64,000 nt of DNA from an uncultured Bacteroidota bacterium (lineage in GTDB: Bacteria; Bacteroidota; Bacteroidia; Chitinophagales; Chitinophagaceae), in the NCBI GenBank assembly GCA_903887415.1, contig CAISPO010000012.1:1-64000 (forward strand), given 5' to 3'. A program made the position numbers and the translations under genes. The number at the start of each line of letters is the position of its first letter. Within the stretch, counting starts at the first letter, position 1. Shown piece after piece: positions 62,776 through 64,000 of this stretch. The notes below the pieces were generated by a model that was given only the letters and a program-made list of their open reading frames with translations, had not been told where the DNA came from and did no database searches.

Positions 62776-63876
62776 ATGAAAAGATTATTGCTACTTACCT
62801 CTTTGCTGATTGCGATTCATTGCCATGCGCAGAAATATGGATGCTTTAATCCCTCAGCAGGCAATACCCTGGAACTGTCCGTTGATACCAGCATCAACCT
62901 CAGCAAATACGACGCCTTTTTTTTCGGCGAGTTTCATGGCGTATATGGTACATCTGAGGTTAAACTGGCACTGATCAAATACCTCAACACAAACTATGGC
63001 GTCTCCGATGTGTTTATGGAGATAGGCTACAGCGCTGCATATCTGTACAATGAATTCCTTGCAACCGGCGATACCACTTTGTTTACGGCGCCAGTGCTTA
63101 TTTATGCACAGAAGAAACCAAACGTTGATTTCTGGCTGAGCCTTTACACCTACAACAAAACCGCGCAGCACAAAATAACAATAAGGGGAATGGACTTTGA
63201 GCGGGCAGAATTCCTGAAAGTGCTGAAAAAACTGATGCCGAATGATAAGCAAAAGCCGCTGGATATATACACCACACTGGCTTATATAGACACGGTAACC
63301 ATACAGGACATCGGCGTAATTAATAGTGAAGAAATGGTAGCCTACAACAGCCTGTATGAAGATATACGTGATGAAATAGACGCCAACAGGGCTACGTATG
63401 AATCGTATTATGGCGCCAACTTCGCAACTGTGGAGGAGATCATGTTCAATGAAGACACTTATAACGACTACAATAAGCGCAACAAAACGATGTACAGCAA
63501 TATCCTAAAGCAGATAGAGCGCGACAGCATAAAAAAGTTCGTCACCTTCGCGGGGCTGCAGTATGGCAATATGGCTCACAAACGGACACTGGCAGGGATG
63601 TTAAAGAAAAACGACGCCTTTCATGACCGTTTTGTAAACATCGCCATGACCTGCCGCAACTGCTACGACTGGCAACTGAAACCAAAATACCGGCATGCCG
63701 AAAACCGCGCCCCTTATACTTACTACCTCGATAAGAAAATGATGGACGAGATCTACACCAAGTTCTTTAACGCAAACTGCAAATACACACTACTCCCAAC
63801 CCCGGTCATAAAGCATATTATCGTGTCGCGGTTCTCTGACTACATTATATTGATGAAGGACCAAGGGGAGTTTTGA
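62776..63876 (+). CDS. Secreted EreA/ChaN-superfamily-like protein, copy 2
   Basis: A 366-residue paralogue with a signal peptide ending near Cys-His-Ala-Gln. F-F-F-G-E-F-H-G-V-Y (Glu52, His54) has the shorter G-E-x-H spacing of ChaN/TraB-like proteins. M-E-I-G-Y-S-A-A and R-G-M-D-F-E-R-A-E-F match copy 1. C-R-N-C near residue 290 is the counterpart of C-E-N-C in copy 1. The two lie 77 bp apart in the same direction and differ strongly in the spacing of their first motif. Substrate unknown. Confidence 0.55.
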   Translation: MKRLLLLTSLLIAIHCHAQKYGCFNPSAGNTLELSVDTSINLSKYDAFFFGEFHGVYGTSEVKLALIKYLNTNYGVSDVFMEIGYSAAYLYNEFLATGDTTLFTAPVLIYAQKKPNVDFWLSLYTYNKTAQHKITIRGMDFERAEFLKVLKKLMPNDKQKPLDIYTTLAYIDTVTIQDIGVINSEEMVAYNSLYEDIRDEIDANRATYESYYGANFATVEEIMFNEDTYNDYNKRNKTMYSNILKQIERDSIKKFVTFAGLQYGNMAHKRTLAGMLKKNDAFHDRFVNIAMTCRNCYDWQLKPKYRHAENRAPYTYYLDKKMMDEIYTKFFNANCKYTLLPTPVIKHIIVSRFSDYIILMKDQGEF

Positions 63877-63898
63877 TTTTTGGACACCTGATAACAAA

Positions 63899-63930
63899 GT
63901 GGTCAGTACCGCTCCCAGCGGTCGGACCAC
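63899..63930. repeat. Nested hairpin
   Basis: GTGGTC (63899-63904) pairs with GACCAC (63925-63930), enclosing ACCGCT-CCC-AGCGGT (63908-63922). No T-tract follows, so it is more like an interspersed palindrome than a terminator. Confidence 0.55.
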
Positions 63931-63950
63931 TGTACGTTTCCGGTCAAAAC

Positions 63951-64000
63951 TCACCGCTCCCGTTTAAACTTATACGTCGTCTTCACAAACCCATTCGCCT
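63951..64000 (-). CDS. Possible 3' end of a minus-strand gene cut by the window edge
   Basis: The minus strand reads A-N-G-F-V-K-T-T-Y-K-F-K-R-E-R and a TGA at 63951-63953. This looks like a natural C-terminus, but only 16 codons are available and no family can be named. Confidence 0.3.
   Translation of the reverse strand, partial: ANGFVKTTYKFKRER

Noticed and set aside
61631-63876. Calling these genes macrolide (erythromycin) esterases
   Set aside because: Motif spacing differs from true esterases and both have signal peptides; only the broader fold is supported.

Overview
The window comes from a Bacteroidota chromosome, most likely Chitinophagales/Chitinophagaceae-like. The support is: several secreted proteins with type IX secretion (T9SS) C-terminal sorting domains, one CHU_C-type domain, two GldN/PorN-like proteins, a fused E1 2-oxoacid dehydrogenase, bacteroidotal LptA/OstA-like and MlaD proteins, and TAnnTTTG -7 promoter boxes placed just upstream of start codons. 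No rRNA, tRNA, CRISPR array, transposase or phage module was seen.

Layout. 1-6.6 kb: a protein-glutaminase-like lipoprotein with an overlapping small secreted partner, then two large related T9SS proteins (SprB/FN3 and FN3/phospholipase D). 6.7-13.5 kb: Nudix hydrolase, ABC exporter, two tandem outer-membrane-like proteins, and an mlaD-ostA envelope operon. 13.5-20.5 kb: small secreted protein, Lys/Ala-rich histone-like protein, a beta-propeller adenylate cyclase interrupted by one in-frame TGA, a pepsin-like protease and a PEGA-like membrane protein. 20.6-26 kb: YdeP-type molybdopterin oxidoreductase, two small secreted proteins with duplicated hairpin leaders, a CHU_C protein, glutathione peroxidase. 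26.2-31.8 kb: three GT-C-type membrane glycosyltransferase candidates, two with TPRs. 31.9-38.1 kb: hemW, a RelE-type toxin-antitoxin pair, E1 dehydrogenase, lipoprotein, tatC-rpiB. 38.3-47.3 kb: NHL-repeat T9SS protein, ECF sigma factor with a membrane protein joining an anti-sigma-like N-terminus to a trypsin-like protease, a second antitoxin with an internally deleted toxin, and a propeller/beta-barrel protein. 47.3-56.5 kb: metallo-beta-lactamase-fold hydrolase, TPR hybrid histidine kinase, tail-anchored receiver protein, ispE, LolD/MacB-like ATPase, cobalamin adenosyltransferase, outer-membrane protein, enoyl-CoA hydratase, stand-alone B12-binding subunit. 56.7-64 kb: orphan antitoxin, two GldN-like proteins, a second sigma/anti-sigma pair with a secreted product, and two secreted EreA/ChaN-like proteins.

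Themes. Envelope biogenesis and secretion dominate. Two sigma/membrane-partner pairs, a hybrid kinase with a membrane-bound receiver downstream, and the propeller cyclase make a dense set of envelope-sensing devices. The most unusual feature is a collection of short dispersed repeats: palindromes, 7-bp and 48-bp tandem repeats, and T-rich leaders abutting start codons. Some lie inside coding sequences, where they encode low-complexity linkers in OstA and in an anti-sigma-like protein. Start sites were chosen from ATG position, signal peptides and -7 boxes. Functional calls rest on motif recognition alone, because no database search was possible.
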